A stretch of 64,000 nt of DNA. Source: JAAYUJ01 sp963698165 (lineage in GTDB: Bacteria > Desulfobacterota > Syntrophobacteria > Syntrophobacterales > Syntrophobacteraceae). The notes under the pieces were generated by a model. That model saw nothing but the letters and a program-made list of their open reading frames with translations. It ran no database searches and was not told the DNA's origin. The stretch spans positions 1 through 64,000 of the forward strand of contig CAVOPT010000019.1 of NCBI GenBank assembly GCA_963698165.1, read 5' to 3'. A program made the position numbers and the translations under genes. Within the stretch, counting starts at the first letter, position 1. Each line of letters starts with the position of its first letter. Shown in pieces: positions 28,648 to 38,192 of this stretch.

Positions 28648-29510
28648 CCGAGGAACTGCTGGTGCGGCTGCTCGACAAGGTCGAAAACCGCTACTACGGG
28701 AAATACCGCGGTTTGGTGGAAGACAACAAGGACCCTGAAAACCGCGGCCGGCTCCGGCTGCGGATCCCGAGCGTGCTCGGCAAGGACGTGGTCTCCGGCT
28801 GGGCGCTCCCCTGCGCTCCATACGGCGGCATGCCGGACCAGGGGTTCTTCTTCATTCCCGAAGAGCAGGCAGGCGTGTGGGTGGAATTCGAAGAGGGGAA
28901 CCTGGACTATCCGGTCTGGGTCGGCACGTTCTGGGCCAAGCCAGGGGGGGAGAGCGAGCTGCCGAAGGCAAACGGACAAGTGCAGGACCCTCCTACGCAG
29001 AAGATAATCAAGACCAAGAAGGGGCACACAATCCGGCTGGAAGACGCAGAGGGCGATCAAAAAATTGTAATTTCCCATGGTGGCGGTGCAAGAATCGAGA
29101 TTGATAAGAACGGCAGTGTGCTGATCGCAGATCAGGATAGCACATTCATTTTTCTCAACGCCGAGAGTGATGAAGTTACACTGTTTGATCAGCACCAAAA
29201 TCTCATAACAATGAAAGCTGATGGTATTGTCATTGGGAACAAGGGCGGCTTCCTGGAAATGAAAAATGGCAAGATGAAAGTGTCGTCCGATAGTGCTGTG
29301 CAGATCAGCGCGAAGGACGTAATACTGAATGCGTCCTCGATCAGCCTGGGCGGTGAAAAAGCAATCTACTCTGTTCTGGTGGGAGAATTATTGGCAGCTT
29401 TTTTGGATACCCATGTACATCCTCATCCCATGGGGCCCACGCTTGCTCCCACCGTGCCTTTGACGTCGAGCCTTAAGGCGATGTCATCGCAAGCCGTGAA
29501 AATCATATGA
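28644..29510 (+). CDS. eCIS spike base (gp5/baseplate V-like)
   Basis: A 288-residue protein. Residues 15-110 form the gp5-type OB fold: YYGKYRGLVEDNKDPENRGR, GWALPCAPYGG, VWVEFEEGNLDYPVWVGTFW. After it come alternating strands as in a beta-helix spike (IRLEDAEGDQKIVISHGGGA, ITMKADGIVIGNKGG). The end has DTHVHPHPMGPTLAPTVPL, the usual C-terminal pattern of phage spike proteins. The gene overlaps both neighbours by four bases. Confidence 0.9.
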   Translation: MTEELLVRLLDKVENRYYGKYRGLVEDNKDPENRGRLRLRIPSVLGKDVVSGWALPCAPYGGMPDQGFFFIPEEQAGVWVEFEEGNLDYPVWVGTFWAKPGGESELPKANGQVQDPPTQKIIKTKKGHTIRLEDAEGDQKIVISHGGGARIEIDKNGSVLIADQDSTFIFLNAESDEVTLFDQHQNLITMKADGIVIGNKGGFLEMKNGKMKVSSDSAVQISAKDVILNASSISLGGEKAIYSVLVGELLAAFLDTHVHPHPMGPTLAPTVPLTSSLKAMSSQAVKII

Positions 29511-29839
29511 ATACGAGTAAATGTAAATTTCCCGGTTTCAGCATACCCATACCCTCTTTTTCAGGAAGTATTCCTATTCCAGACTTTACTTTGCCGCAAC
29601 TGCCGAAAGTGCCGAATCTCCCCGGGTTGCCGGATTTTCCTGGTTTCAGCATACCCATACCCTCTTTTTCAGGAAGTATTCCTATTCCGGACTTTACTTT
29701 GCCGCAACTGCCGAAAGTGCCGAATCTCCCCGGGTTGCCGGATTTTCCTGGTTTCAGCATACCCATACCCTCTTTTTCAGGAAGTATTCCTATTCCGGAC
29801 TTTACTTTGCCGCAACTGCCGAAATGTCCGTTTGACTAG
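29507..29839 (+). CDS. Proline-rich 36-residue repeat protein next to the spike
   Basis: A 110-residue protein whose ATG overlaps the spike gene stop (ATGA), so it is translated with it. After MNTSKCK come three near-perfect copies of a 36-residue unit beginning FPGFSIPIPSFSGSIPIPDF and continuing TLPQLPKVPNLPGLPD; the third is partial and ends KCPFD. Pro and large hydrophobic residues alternate, which favours an extended polyproline-like rod, and one Cys stands at each end of the array. I see no PAAR motif, although a PAAR tip gene is expected about here. Possible roles are a spike-tip extension, a lining or a stabiliser; all are inference. Short Pro/Leu-rich proteins occur in some myovirus baseplate clusters. 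Confidence 0.6.
   Translation: MNTSKCKFPGFSIPIPSFSGSIPIPDFTLPQLPKVPNLPGLPDFPGFSIPIPSFSGSIPIPDFTLPQLPKVPNLPGLPDFPGFSIPIPSFSGSIPIPDFTLPQLPKCPFD
29531..29824 (+). repeat. 108-bp tandem repeat, 2.7 copies
   Basis: GGTTTCAGCATACCCATACC starts at 29534, 29642 and 29750, an exact 108-bp period. Copies differ at very few bases (for example CCAGAC against CCGGAC), so the duplication is recent or kept uniform. Confidence 0.9.
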
Positions 29840-29857
29840 GGAGAAAGCGAGTTTCCC

Positions 29858-30217
29858 ATGGCACTGAACGCAGGCAACAAGAACGCAACGGAAGGGATGG
29901 CAAAGTCTATTTATACAGCAATCGACGCTGAACTGCGTCCTCCCATGGAGGCTGACAACGTAAAACAGGATGTAATCGAAGAGTCGCAAGAAGCCTGGAA
30001 GACACTTGCGTCTGCTATTGCAAAGGGCGTCATAGAACATATCTTGTCAAACATGGAAATATACGGCATTCAAACCCAGGGGAATATAAGTGCTACGGTA
30101 AGTGGCAATACGGGGACAGCTGCTCCCAATAACCACCAGCACAGCGTGAATCTTTTGGGCCTGCAAAACAGCATCGTGTTTAAGCAAAGCAACGACGGGA
30201 CAGGACATGTCAAATAA
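29858..30217 (+). CDS. Baseplate-associated small protein
   Basis: A 119-residue protein starting at ATG 29858 after GGGAGAAAG. Helical first 65 residues (ESQEAWKTLASAIAKGVIEH) followed by a strand-turn C-terminus rich in Gly, Thr and Asn (SATVSGNTGTAAPNNHQHSV). Proteins like this lie between spike and gp25 genes in some phages. It overlaps the gp25 gene by 11 bases. Role unknown. Confidence 0.55.
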   Translation: MALNAGNKNATEGMAKSIYTAIDAELRPPMEADNVKQDVIEESQEAWKTLASAIAKGVIEHILSNMEIYGIQTQGNISATVSGNTGTAAPNNHQHSVNLLGLQNSIVFKQSNDGTGHVK

Positions 30218-30581
30218 CCCGGCGAACATAACCGCTTTCGGCTTCCCTTATCGAATCAACGAGCTCGGCAAGACGGGAACCCTCACCGGAGACGATGACA
30301 TCCGGGCCAGGATCATCCAGGTCTTGCTCACCGCGCCCGGGGAGCGGGTCAACCTGCCGGAGTTCGGCTGCGGCCTGCGCGATCTCGTGTTCGACCCCAA
30401 CAACGATATCCTGGCAGCCACGACGGAATTCACGGTCATGAAGGCCCTGGAGACGTGGCTCGGCGACGTTATCATCGTTGAGTGCGTAGACGTTTCGTCC
30501 GTTGAGGGGATGCTGCAGATCGAGTTGGTGTTCATCCGGCGCGATCAGATGCAGCGAAGCGCGATCAAAATCATGTTCTGA
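30207..30581 (+). CDS. gp25-like baseplate wedge protein (Pvc9-like)
   Basis: A 124-residue protein of the GPW/gp25 family: FGFPYRINELGKTGTL, then IRARIIQVLLTAPGERVNLP, EFGCGLRDLVFDPN and the C-terminal strand LQIELVFIRRD. It joins the sheath to the wedge and resembles the sheath C-terminus in fold. Full length; within the baseplate gene order expected for Pvc9. Confidence 0.95.
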   Translation: MSNNPANITAFGFPYRINELGKTGTLTGDDDIRARIIQVLLTAPGERVNLPEFGCGLRDLVFDPNNDILAATTEFTVMKALETWLGDVIIVECVDVSSVEGMLQIELVFIRRDQMQRSAIKIMF

Positions 30582-30604
30582 TCGCATGAGACAGGAGAAT
30601 TCTC

Positions 30605-32200
30605 GTGACGACGATCAATTTGAAGGACAAGCAGCAGCTCATCGACTATCTGGCGCGGGACTACCACAGCTTCCGCCAGGCACTGGTCGATCTTATCCCC
30701 GCGAAGCTGCCGGAATGGACGGACCGGTCCGAGGCGGATTTCGGCATCGTGCTCATTGAGCTCTTTGCCTACATGGGCGACATCCTGAGCTACTATCAGG
30801 ACCGCATCGCGAACGAGTCCTTCCTCACGACCGCCCAGGAGCGTCGTAGCGTGATCAACCACCTGCGGCTCATCGGATACGAGATGGCACCAGCCGCGCC
30901 GGCCGCGGCCAAGCTGACCCTCATCGTCGGAAACTCGGTCAATCAGGTGGTGGAGGTCCGCAAAGGAGACCAGTTCGCTACCGCGAGCAGCAGGGACCGC
31001 AAGAGCGTCACGTTCGAATACACCGAAGACAAGCCGCTCGTGATCGATCTATCGACGGCAACGGTCGACTCCGCGAAGAAGCCCGACCTGACGGAGCTCA
31101 AGGGGTTCAAGGAGGTAGCGGCCATCATCCCGGTGCGGGAAGGCAGATTAATCGTGAACGAGGTGATCGGCGTTTCCGACGGCACGCCGAACCAGCGTTT
31201 CCGGCTGGCCCAGCCGGGCCTGCTGCGGGGCTCCCTTGAGATCACTGTGGAGACCACGCCCCCTGCGCCAATGTGGCGGGAGCGTAAGACGCTCATTTAC
31301 AGCGGCGGGATCCGCGCCCTCGATCAGCAGGAACGGACCGGTTCGACGCTCGCCTTCAGCCGGAGCGCGGACCCCGATTACACCACCGAGACCGACGAAA
31401 ACGACGTGACCGAGGTAGTCTTCGGCGACGGCCAGTACGGCGCTATTCCGCCCCCCGGCGCCCGCATCCGCGCGAACTGCCGCGTGGGCGGCGGCAGCAT
31501 CGGCAACGTGGGGGCCGGCCAGATCACGGTGATTGCCAAGGCGCCGCAGCTGCAGCTGATCGGCGCGAAGGTGGTCAACCGTTCGCCCGCAACCGGCGGT
31601 GCGGAGCGGGAATCCATCGAGAACGCCGTCAAATTCGCACCCACCGTCTTCTCCTCCATGCAGCGCGCCGTGACGGGCCAGGATTACGTGGCATTGGCCA
31701 GGCTGTTCCCCGGCGTGTCCAAGGCCCGCGCCGAGGCCACCAACTGGAACACCATCACCCTCTATATCGCGCCCACCGGGAGCGGCGAGCCGCCGACCGA
31801 TATTCTCCAACGCGATCTGCTCGCATACTTCGAGGACCGGCGGATGATCACCAGCAGCATCGAAATCGGCAGCCCGGACTATGTTCGCATTGTCATCACG
31901 GTTGAGAAGGTGGAGGCAAAGCCCTATTTCCTGACGGAGAACGTGAAGGACGCCGCGGAGACCGCGATTCGCGGCCTCTACGATTTCGAAAAGGTCGATT
32001 TCGGCCAGAAATTATACCTGAGCAAAATATACGAAGCCCTAGAGGCGCTGGACGGTGTCGAGAGCGCCTATGTGAGGGTATTCAATAAGTATGGCGAACC
32101 TGACCCCATCGCGAAGGATGGACTGATTCAACTGGAGAAAAACGAGATTCCCGTTCTCCGCACCGAGGATCTCTCAATTACAGTAACGGAAGGAAAGTAG
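30605..32200 (+). CDS. Baseplate J-like protein (Pvc11-like)
   Basis: A 531-residue protein of the gp6/baseplate J family. It begins with the usual LIDYLARDYHSFRQALVDLI and the pattern PEWTDRSEADFGIVLIELFA, YMGDILSYYQDRIANESFL. Later: DGQYGAIPPPGARIRANCRV and GQDYVALARLFPGVSKARAE. It forms the wedge ring around the hub. Start is GTG 30605; stop overlaps the GTG of the next gene by one base. Confidence 0.93.
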   Translation: MTTINLKDKQQLIDYLARDYHSFRQALVDLIPAKLPEWTDRSEADFGIVLIELFAYMGDILSYYQDRIANESFLTTAQERRSVINHLRLIGYEMAPAAPAAAKLTLIVGNSVNQVVEVRKGDQFATASSRDRKSVTFEYTEDKPLVIDLSTATVDSAKKPDLTELKGFKEVAAIIPVREGRLIVNEVIGVSDGTPNQRFRLAQPGLLRGSLEITVETTPPAPMWRERKTLIYSGGIRALDQQERTGSTLAFSRSADPDYTTETDENDVTEVVFGDGQYGAIPPPGARIRANCRVGGGSIGNVGAGQITVIAKAPQLQLIGAKVVNRSPATGGAERESIENAVKFAPTVFSSMQRAVTGQDYVALARLFPGVSKARAEATNWNTITLYIAPTGSGEPPTDILQRDLLAYFEDRRMITSSIEIGSPDYVRIVITVEKVEAKPYFLTENVKDAAETAIRGLYDFEKVDFGQKLYLSKIYEALEALDGVESAYVRVFNKYGEPDPIAKDGLIQLEKNEIPVLRTEDLSITVTEGK

Positions 32201-35163
32201 TGCAGGTTCTCAACCTGAAAGCCGATCCGAACCCGCGGGGCGGCAGGATCGACCTGGCCTGGACGAACCCGACGTTCACGGGTACCGGCAACATCACCAT
32301 CCTTCGCCGGGAGTCGGCGTATCCGGTCGTGCCCCCTGTTGTTCCGAATGATATCGGCACGGACCGAGATCTCACGCGGTCTCAGCCCCTGTCTGCCTCG
32401 TCGGGTGAGCCGCTTCGCTTTTCCGACAGCGGCCTCAAGCCGGAGACGGTCTACTATTATGCGGTGATCGCCCGTGATTCGGCCTCGCCGCAAGACGAGC
32501 CGGCCTTCGTTTCGGCAATGGCCACGGCTGCCTACGAAACAGCGGAACACCTATACCGAAGGCTCCCTGCCCTTTACCAGCGGCACGATACTGTGCTGCA
32601 GCCCGAGGCGCCGACGCTCGATCCCGCAGACTGGAAAAAGGGGCAGCTTCGGCGGCTGATGGAGCTGTTCGGCCTCCCCCTCGACCTGCTGCGCAGCTTC
32701 GCCTCCGGCATGCGGGACTTCAGCAATGTGGACCGTATCGACGGTGAGCTTTTACGGCTGCTGGCGCAGTGGATCGGCTGGCAGAACGACTTCACGCTGC
32801 CGCTCGATAAGCGGCGCAATGAGATCAAGTACGCGCCGCATTATTACCGTACTACGGCCACAGTCGCGAACCTGCGCGCCACCATCAATCGGCTGACGAC
32901 CTGGGACACGCAGTTCAAGGAATTCATGCACAATGTGTTCCGGTCGAACAATCCCGAGGCGCTTACCCTGCGGGAAGCAAGGCGCCAGGCCGGGACATGG
33001 CTTCCGGGCAGCTCCGTGACGCTCGATGTCGCCTATGAGGGAAAACCCGCGGTCATCGCTGCCAGCGATGGACGGCAGGTGCTCATCTATCATGCCCGCC
33101 AGGGCGTTCCCCCGTCGCGATTAGTCGAGACGGGAGGCCGGGCCGGAGAACAGTGGCACCTGTGGTACAAGATCCTGGACCAGGACCGATGGATGCCGGC
33201 ACGCCGCCTGACGGCCGATGGAGAGATCAACAGATATCCCGCGGCAGTTCAGACCCGTGACGCGAACTGCTGGGTCTTCTGGAGCTCGTACGAAGCAATC
33301 TCGGGCACGCTCCTTCCCCGGCTGAGGCTCAGTGTGTTGGCTGCCGGACGGGCCGCCGGACCGGCGCGCATCATGGGGACAAAGAAGGAGCCGTTTTCGC
33401 TCAGCGACGGCGACTCCCTGACCATCACGATCCAGGACAGCGGGGGCAGCTTCCAGCGGCTGGTGGCGTTTCACCCCGAAGATTTTCTCGACATTGCGCA
33501 TGACATTTCGCATGCCGAGGCTGCTGAGGTCGCCGAGGTGCTGAACCGCGAGCTGCCCGGGGTCGAGGCATCGGTCTCGGACGACGGCGGACTGATCCTC
33601 ACCTCGATTGCTCAAGGCAGCGCCGCCGTGCTGACCGTACTTGCCTCTGCCGGAGCGACAAAGCTCGGTCTGTCAGGTGCTGCCTCGGGGATCGCTGCAG
33701 AATCGGCCCGGCTCTGCGGCAGGCTGAGCGCAGCGCCGACCCTTGCCGGAAAACGGTTGGTGCTCCGGTTGGATCAGGGCCCGGCCCGGAGCATTTCATT
33801 CACCACGGAAACCACCGCAACGGACGTAGCAAAAACGATCAACGCCGCAGTTTCCGGGCTCGCCCGGGCGGATACCGCCACGAATACGATCACCCTCACT
33901 TCGCCGACGTCTGGCGAGCACTCCGGCATTATCGTGGACGTCGACCTCTCGACGGTAGCGCCTGAACTGGGATTCGGGGCTGCCCTGCCGCCTGCGGCTC
34001 CGCCCGCTGACGATATCGAGCCCGCGGCGTTCGAGGACGCAGTGGGAAATGTCTGGCTGTTCTGGAGTTCCCGGCGCGGCATTGGCAGGTGGAAGCTATG
34101 GTACACTTGCTTTGACATCAGCACGCGGGCATGGGGGACCGCCCGCCCGCTGACCAGCGGTCTGAATACCGACCGGGAGCCGGCAGCCCTCTTTGACCCT
34201 GCCCTTGGGAAGCTCCAGGTTTTCTGGAGCAGGAAAAAAGAGAATGGATTGTGGAACATTTTTTATCGGGCTGCCAAGAATTTGAATTTCAGCAGCCATC
34301 CTGTTTCCGTTCTTGAATCGGGTGATCCTGCCTGGGAGGACGTGGCCGAACTGACTCCGGTTCCTGCAGCGAGCGAACGGCGGGAACCCTCTCCGCTGCT
34401 GCTCGCCGGCGGATCGGTGGAGCTGTTCTTCAGCTCCAACCGGACCACGGGATGGAATGTCTGGTCGAACGCCATGACCACTGCGGGGCCTTCAGTGGAC
34501 GATACGATGATCACGTCCGGCCAATTCACGCAGCGGGCGCCTGCGGCGGCGTACGGTCCGGACGGGACGGTCCGGCTCTATTTTCGGAGCAACGAGAGCG
34601 AAGTGTACACCAGCCCGCTTTATCACGCCGCCGTGACGAGTGATGAGCGCTATTCCGGATCCACCACGGTGGATACGCGCAACCCGGCGAAGATCAGCCA
34701 GCAGAAGAGCATTACGGACATCCTGCACTATACCTACGATACGGGAAAAGAAGAGGAAGACTGGTATGCCCGGGACACGATCGGGATATACCTGACGCCC
34801 TCGACGAACGATGAAAGGCTCGTTATCCGGAAGCAGCGCCAGATCCAGAACGTGCTTCGGCGCTTTCTGCCCATCCAGGTGCGCGCCGTCTTCATCGTGC
34901 AGCGGGGCCACGATGAGTTCGTGTATACCTACGACGATCCTGCTGCCGATCCCCAGGTCCGCATCGGCGAGCAGATGGTCGACACGATTCTCGGCGAGGT
35001 CTACCCGGGCGTGGAGGACAGCCATCGAACCATCGCGGATTTCCGGTGGCTGCGCACATGGAGCGCGGCACTGACCACACCGGGCAAGCTGCCCGATCTG
35101 ACTGAAAGCCCACCGGATCTCTCAGCACGTCTCCCGGTGAAGGGCGTGGAAGAAGGAGAATGA
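32200..35163 (+). CDS. Tail protein I-like baseplate protein with FN3 and propeller-like domains (Pvc12-like)
   Basis: A 987-residue protein starting at GTG 32200. Residues 1-105 are a fibronectin type III-like domain (GRIDLAWTNPTFTGTGNITI, ETVYYYAVIARD). Residues about 115-265 are the P2 tail I-type domain (YRRLPALYQRHD, LPLDLLRSFASGMRDFSNVD, WIGWQNDFTLPLDKRRNEIK). The rest has at least five blade-like repeats with the core V-x-L-F-W-S-S-x-R-x-G (NCWVFWSSYE, NVWLFWSSRRGIGRWKLWYT, LQVFWSRKKENGLWNIFYRA, VELFFSSNRTTGWNVWSN, VRLYFRSNES), interrupted at about residues 385-600 by other beta modules. It ends with a domain containing RQIQNVLRRFLPIQVRAVFI. The size and order fit a Pvc12-like outer baseplate protein. 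Confidence 0.82.
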   Translation: MQVLNLKADPNPRGGRIDLAWTNPTFTGTGNITILRRESAYPVVPPVVPNDIGTDRDLTRSQPLSASSGEPLRFSDSGLKPETVYYYAVIARDSASPQDEPAFVSAMATAAYETAEHLYRRLPALYQRHDTVLQPEAPTLDPADWKKGQLRRLMELFGLPLDLLRSFASGMRDFSNVDRIDGELLRLLAQWIGWQNDFTLPLDKRRNEIKYAPHYYRTTATVANLRATINRLTTWDTQFKEFMHNVFRSNNPEALTLREARRQAGTWLPGSSVTLDVAYEGKPAVIAASDGRQVLIYHARQGVPPSRLVETGGRAGEQWHLWYKILDQDRWMPARRLTADGEINRYPAAVQTRDANCWVFWSSYEAISGTLLPRLRLSVLAAGRAAGPARIMGTKKEPFSLSDGDSLTITIQDSGGSFQRLVAFHPEDFLDIAHDISHAEAAEVAEVLNRELPGVEASVSDDGGLILTSIAQGSAAVLTVLASAGATKLGLSGAASGIAAESARLCGRLSAAPTLAGKRLVLRLDQGPARSISFTTETTATDVAKTINAAVSGLARADTATNTITLTSPTSGEHSGIIVDVDLSTVAPELGFGAALPPAAPPADDIEPAAFEDAVGNVWLFWSSRRGIGRWKLWYTCFDISTRAWGTARPLTSGLNTDREPAALFDPALGKLQVFWSRKKENGLWNIFYRAAKNLNFSSHPVSVLESGDPAWEDVAELTPVPAASERREPSPLLLAGGSVELFFSSNRTTGWNVWSNAMTTAGPSVDDTMITSGQFTQRAPAAAYGPDGTVRLYFRSNESEVYTSPLYHAAVTSDERYSGSTTVDTRNPAKISQQKSITDILHYTYDTGKEEEDWYARDTIGIYLTPSTNDERLVIRKQRQIQNVLRRFLPIQVRAVFIVQRGHDEFVYTYDDPAADPQVRIGEQMVDTILGEVYPGVEDSHRTIADFRWLRTWSAALTTPGKLPDLTESPPDLSARLPVKGVEEGE

Positions 35164-35166
35164 GCC

Positions 35167-35697
35167 ATGTGGGGAACGATGATCAAAGGGATCTACCGCG
35201 ATCGACTCTTGGATGCCGAAGGGAGAGCCGTGTTCAACTCCGGGTGGCGATCAAACATGATCGTACTGCGCTGCCGCGAGCTGCTGGCCGCCTTCATGCG
35301 GAACGAGTCCGAGGAAACAAAATTCGGGATCACCTCGCTCAAGGTCGGCCGCGGGGATCCGGCCTGGGACACCGCGCCGACGGGGTATCCCGATCCGAAC
35401 TCGACGATCAAGCTCGTGGACGGAAGCCCCTACAGCATGGACCGCAGCAGGCTGACCGTGCAGTACCTGGACGCGCATGACCAGAATGTTCCTGGGCCCA
35501 CGAACCGCATCGAGATCATCGCCAGGCTCGAGCACGATGAGCCGACGCCTGCAACGGACCCGCCGCATCCGCTGCGGGAATTCGGCCTGTTCGGGACATT
35601 CGGAACCGAGGAGTACATGATCGATTACATCCGTCACCCGCTCATTGAAAAGGACGGCTCCGTCATCCTGGAGCGGCGGGTGCGGTTGATCTTTTGA
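35167..35697 (+). CDS. eCIS baseplate/fibre-linked protein of unknown function
   Basis: A 176-residue protein starting at ATG 35167, four bases after the tail I gene. Beta-rich, with GWRSNMIVLRCRELLAAFMR near the N-terminus, KFGITSLKVGRGDPAWDTAP, and HPLREFGLFGTFGTEEYMID in the second half. The LREFGLFG pattern and position before fibre genes suggest a fibre-attachment or tail-collar part. The role is not known to me. Confidence 0.6.
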   Translation: MWGTMIKGIYRDRLLDAEGRAVFNSGWRSNMIVLRCRELLAAFMRNESEETKFGITSLKVGRGDPAWDTAPTGYPDPNSTIKLVDGSPYSMDRSRLTVQYLDAHDQNVPGPTNRIEIIARLEHDEPTPATDPPHPLREFGLFGTFGTEEYMIDYIRHPLIEKDGSVILERRVRLIF

Positions 35698-35710
35698 AGC
35701 AGGAGGGCAT

Positions 35711-38161
35711 ATGGCTAACTTCTCAAGAAATCCCGTCACAGTTCGGGATGACGCGCTTGCCAAAGGCTACGACCGGGTCCTTTTCCAGCAGGGCAAGCCG
35801 GTCCTGGACCGAGAACTCAATCTCCTTGCCGATCTCGTGAGTCCTCAGCGCCTGATCGAATACCACATCGGGAACGGCGTGCCGGACGGCGGTGACGGAT
35901 TCAGGATCAGCAACCTCGACATGGCGAACAATGATTTTTCCGTCTCGGCGGGCCGTTGCCTGGTAGGCGGGCATGACATAGTGCTCTCTACTGAAACGAC
36001 GTACAAGACCCAGCCCCATGCCGAAAACGTCGCACCTTTGCCCGCAGGCACCAGCTACGTCTATCTGCGCGTCTTTACGAATGAAGTGGGCAGCACAGAA
36101 GACAGCGACCTGAACAATACGGGCACGTCCACGAATCCAGACGTGGGGTTCGAGACCGCGGTGCGCAGGAAGGTCGAATGGGAGGTTCGAGTAGAGACCG
36201 TCGAACAGAGCGGAGAGGACTACTTTTTGCTTGCAGTAATCGATAAGGGGTCCGCGACTGTGACGGACCGTCGCCGCATGGGGCTCACCATGGCGTCGAT
36301 GCGAGATGAAGTCACGACCGCACGCGGCAGCCTAACCAGTCTCGACGCGCGGCTCGATGTCTCCCTGAACGAGAACGGCACTCTCATCGACGGCGCTACG
36401 GTGACCGGCGACCTGATCGTCAACGGGAAAGTCGGGATCGGAACAACGACGCCGCAGAACAAGCTTGATGTGGAAGGCGGGGCAGTCATCGGCGCGACGT
36501 ACGCGGGCGCGAATACCGCCCCAACGAATGGACTCCTGGTGGAAGGAAGAGTCGGCATTGGTACGGCGAGTCCGGAAGGCTTGTTCCATGTTTCTAAACC
36601 AAATACGAGCAAACTTCAGCTTATTAAGATCGGAAATCAGAATCAGCCTGTACGTGAGTGGAGTTTTGATATAGATGGCAGCGCTAATCTGTCGCTCAGC
36701 AACGAAGGTGCAGGCGCGAACTTCACGGCCTTAACGGTGAGCAACAATGGCAACGTCGGGCTCGGGACAACGACACCACAGAACAAGCTTGATGTGGAAG
36801 GCGGGGCGGTCATCGGCGCAACGTACTCGGGCACCAATGCAGCGCCTGCAAACGGGCTTTTGGTAGAGGGCAATGTCGGTATCGGAAACACAAGCCCCAG
36901 AGCAGGGGCAAAGCTGGAAGTATCAAGCGGGTCGCTCTTCATCAGTCAAGCGAACGACTATGTGCAAATCGACCCCTGGGTCGGCTCGAACGGGTGTGCG
37001 CTTGCTTTTTACGAAGACAGCCAGCAAAAAGCGAATCTCTATTGGCATAAACTCAGCCAAACCTTTCTGGTAAACAGTGCCGGAGTTTCAAATACCGTTC
37101 TTAATAGCAATGGAGGAAATGTCGGGATCGGAACCGGAGCAGCAGCAATTACGGCAAAACTGGAGGTCTCCGGCAATGTAAAAATTTCTCAGTCGCTGTC
37201 GGTGGGATCAGGGGCTTCGGCCACCGGCGCTGACAGTGTCGCCCTGGGTATTCAATCACAGGCGAGCGGGATACGATCTATAGCAATCGGCGACAGTGCG
37301 AAAGCCACGGCTCAAGAAGCCGTTGCGATCGGTTCGGACATCACCGTCAGCGGTGCAGGTTCGTTGGGGATCCGATTAGGACTGGGAGGGAGCGGCGTCG
37401 TAGTTTCCAGTGCCGGCGTTATGGCAATTCTCGAAGGGAACGTGGGAATTGGGCTTGTCAGCCCGTCCGCGAAACTGCAAATTTTGGGCGGAGCAATTAT
37501 GCCGGCAGCGGGAAATAGCCCGACTGCGGGCATCCAATTCCCGTTTGATCCCGGGGGCGGCAGCGGCGATGCGGCCTTTATTCGATATTACGTGGAAAGC
37601 GGAGAAACGACAAAACTCATGATTGGCTGTACCAACGATGCTGACGATAGAATCGGTTTCTATCAATTCGGCGCAGAACGGTTGACCTTGTACAACGGCA
37701 ATGTGGGCATTGGGACAGCAACTCCTGGCTATAAACTCGATGTTAATGGCGGCGATCTCATGGTTCGAAACGGCATTCTCAGAAGCGGAACAAGATCTAA
37801 TTTTATCTTGGCGCTTCAGGGCGATCGCAATTTGGTTCTTTACGACAATGATTCTCCTGTCTGGTCTTCCGGCACGAATGTGTCCGACATCGAATTAAAA
37901 AAGGATATTCTGCCTATCAAGAACGCCCTAGAAAAAATTAAGGCGCTACGAGGCGTTTGTTTTTTCTGGAAAGACGAAAGCTACGGAAAAGGTGAGCAAA
38001 TAGGCATGGTAGCTCAGGAAGTTGAAGGGATTATTCCTCAAATGGTATCTACTGTAAAAGATACTAAGTTGGTTCATTATCAAGGGTTGGTTCCAGTCCT
38101 TGTTGAAGCAATAAAAGAGCAACAGAGGGAAATCGAAATGCTGAAAACCAAATATGGTTAG
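35711..38161 (+). CDS. Tail fibre with YadA-like head repeats and S74 chaperone domain
   Basis: An 816-residue fibre. Residues 1-200 form a docking domain shared with the gene at 38520: NFSRNP, YDRVLFQQGKPVLDRELN, IEYHIGNGVPDG, GRCLVGGHDIVLS. Residues 235-680 are a shaft in which GKVGIGTTTPQNKLDVEGG-type units recur at least seven times, with YadA-head-like repeats at about 500-560 (SIAIGDSAKATAQEAVAIGS). The last 90 residues are an intramolecular chaperone of the S74 type: SDIELKKDI carries the Ser-Lys dyad that self-cleaves after trimer folding, then GMVAQEVEGIIPQMV and a C-terminal coiled coil. It should form a trimeric, self-processed host-recognition fibre. Confidence 0.88.
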   Translation: MANFSRNPVTVRDDALAKGYDRVLFQQGKPVLDRELNLLADLVSPQRLIEYHIGNGVPDGGDGFRISNLDMANNDFSVSAGRCLVGGHDIVLSTETTYKTQPHAENVAPLPAGTSYVYLRVFTNEVGSTEDSDLNNTGTSTNPDVGFETAVRRKVEWEVRVETVEQSGEDYFLLAVIDKGSATVTDRRRMGLTMASMRDEVTTARGSLTSLDARLDVSLNENGTLIDGATVTGDLIVNGKVGIGTTTPQNKLDVEGGAVIGATYAGANTAPTNGLLVEGRVGIGTASPEGLFHVSKPNTSKLQLIKIGNQNQPVREWSFDIDGSANLSLSNEGAGANFTALTVSNNGNVGLGTTTPQNKLDVEGGAVIGATYSGTNAAPANGLLVEGNVGIGNTSPRAGAKLEVSSGSLFISQANDYVQIDPWVGSNGCALAFYEDSQQKANLYWHKLSQTFLVNSAGVSNTVLNSNGGNVGIGTGAAAITAKLEVSGNVKISQSLSVGSGASATGADSVALGIQSQASGIRSIAIGDSAKATAQEAVAIGSDITVSGAGSLGIRLGLGGSGVVVSSAGVMAILEGNVGIGLVSPSAKLQILGGAIMPAAGNSPTAGIQFPFDPGGGSGDAAFIRYYVESGETTKLMIGCTNDADDRIGFYQFGAERLTLYNGNVGIGTATPGYKLDVNGGDLMVRNGILRSGTRSNFILALQGDRNLVLYDNDSPVWSSGTNVSDIELKKDILPIKNALEKIKALRGVCFFWKDESYGKGEQIGMVAQEVEGIIPQMVSTVKDTKLVHYQGLVPVLVEAIKEQQREIEMLKTKYG

Positions 38162-38192
38162 CAGAAGCGTTCATTAGAGGGGGAGTACGAAA

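Noticed and set aside
27466..28821. Long minus-strand reading frame opposite the hub gene
   Set aside because: Shadow of the GC-rich hub gene; no family features and wrong strand for the operon.
29507..29766. Minus-strand frame opposite the proline-rich repeats
   Set aside because: Antisense of the tandem repeat; the plus frame is coupled to the spike gene.
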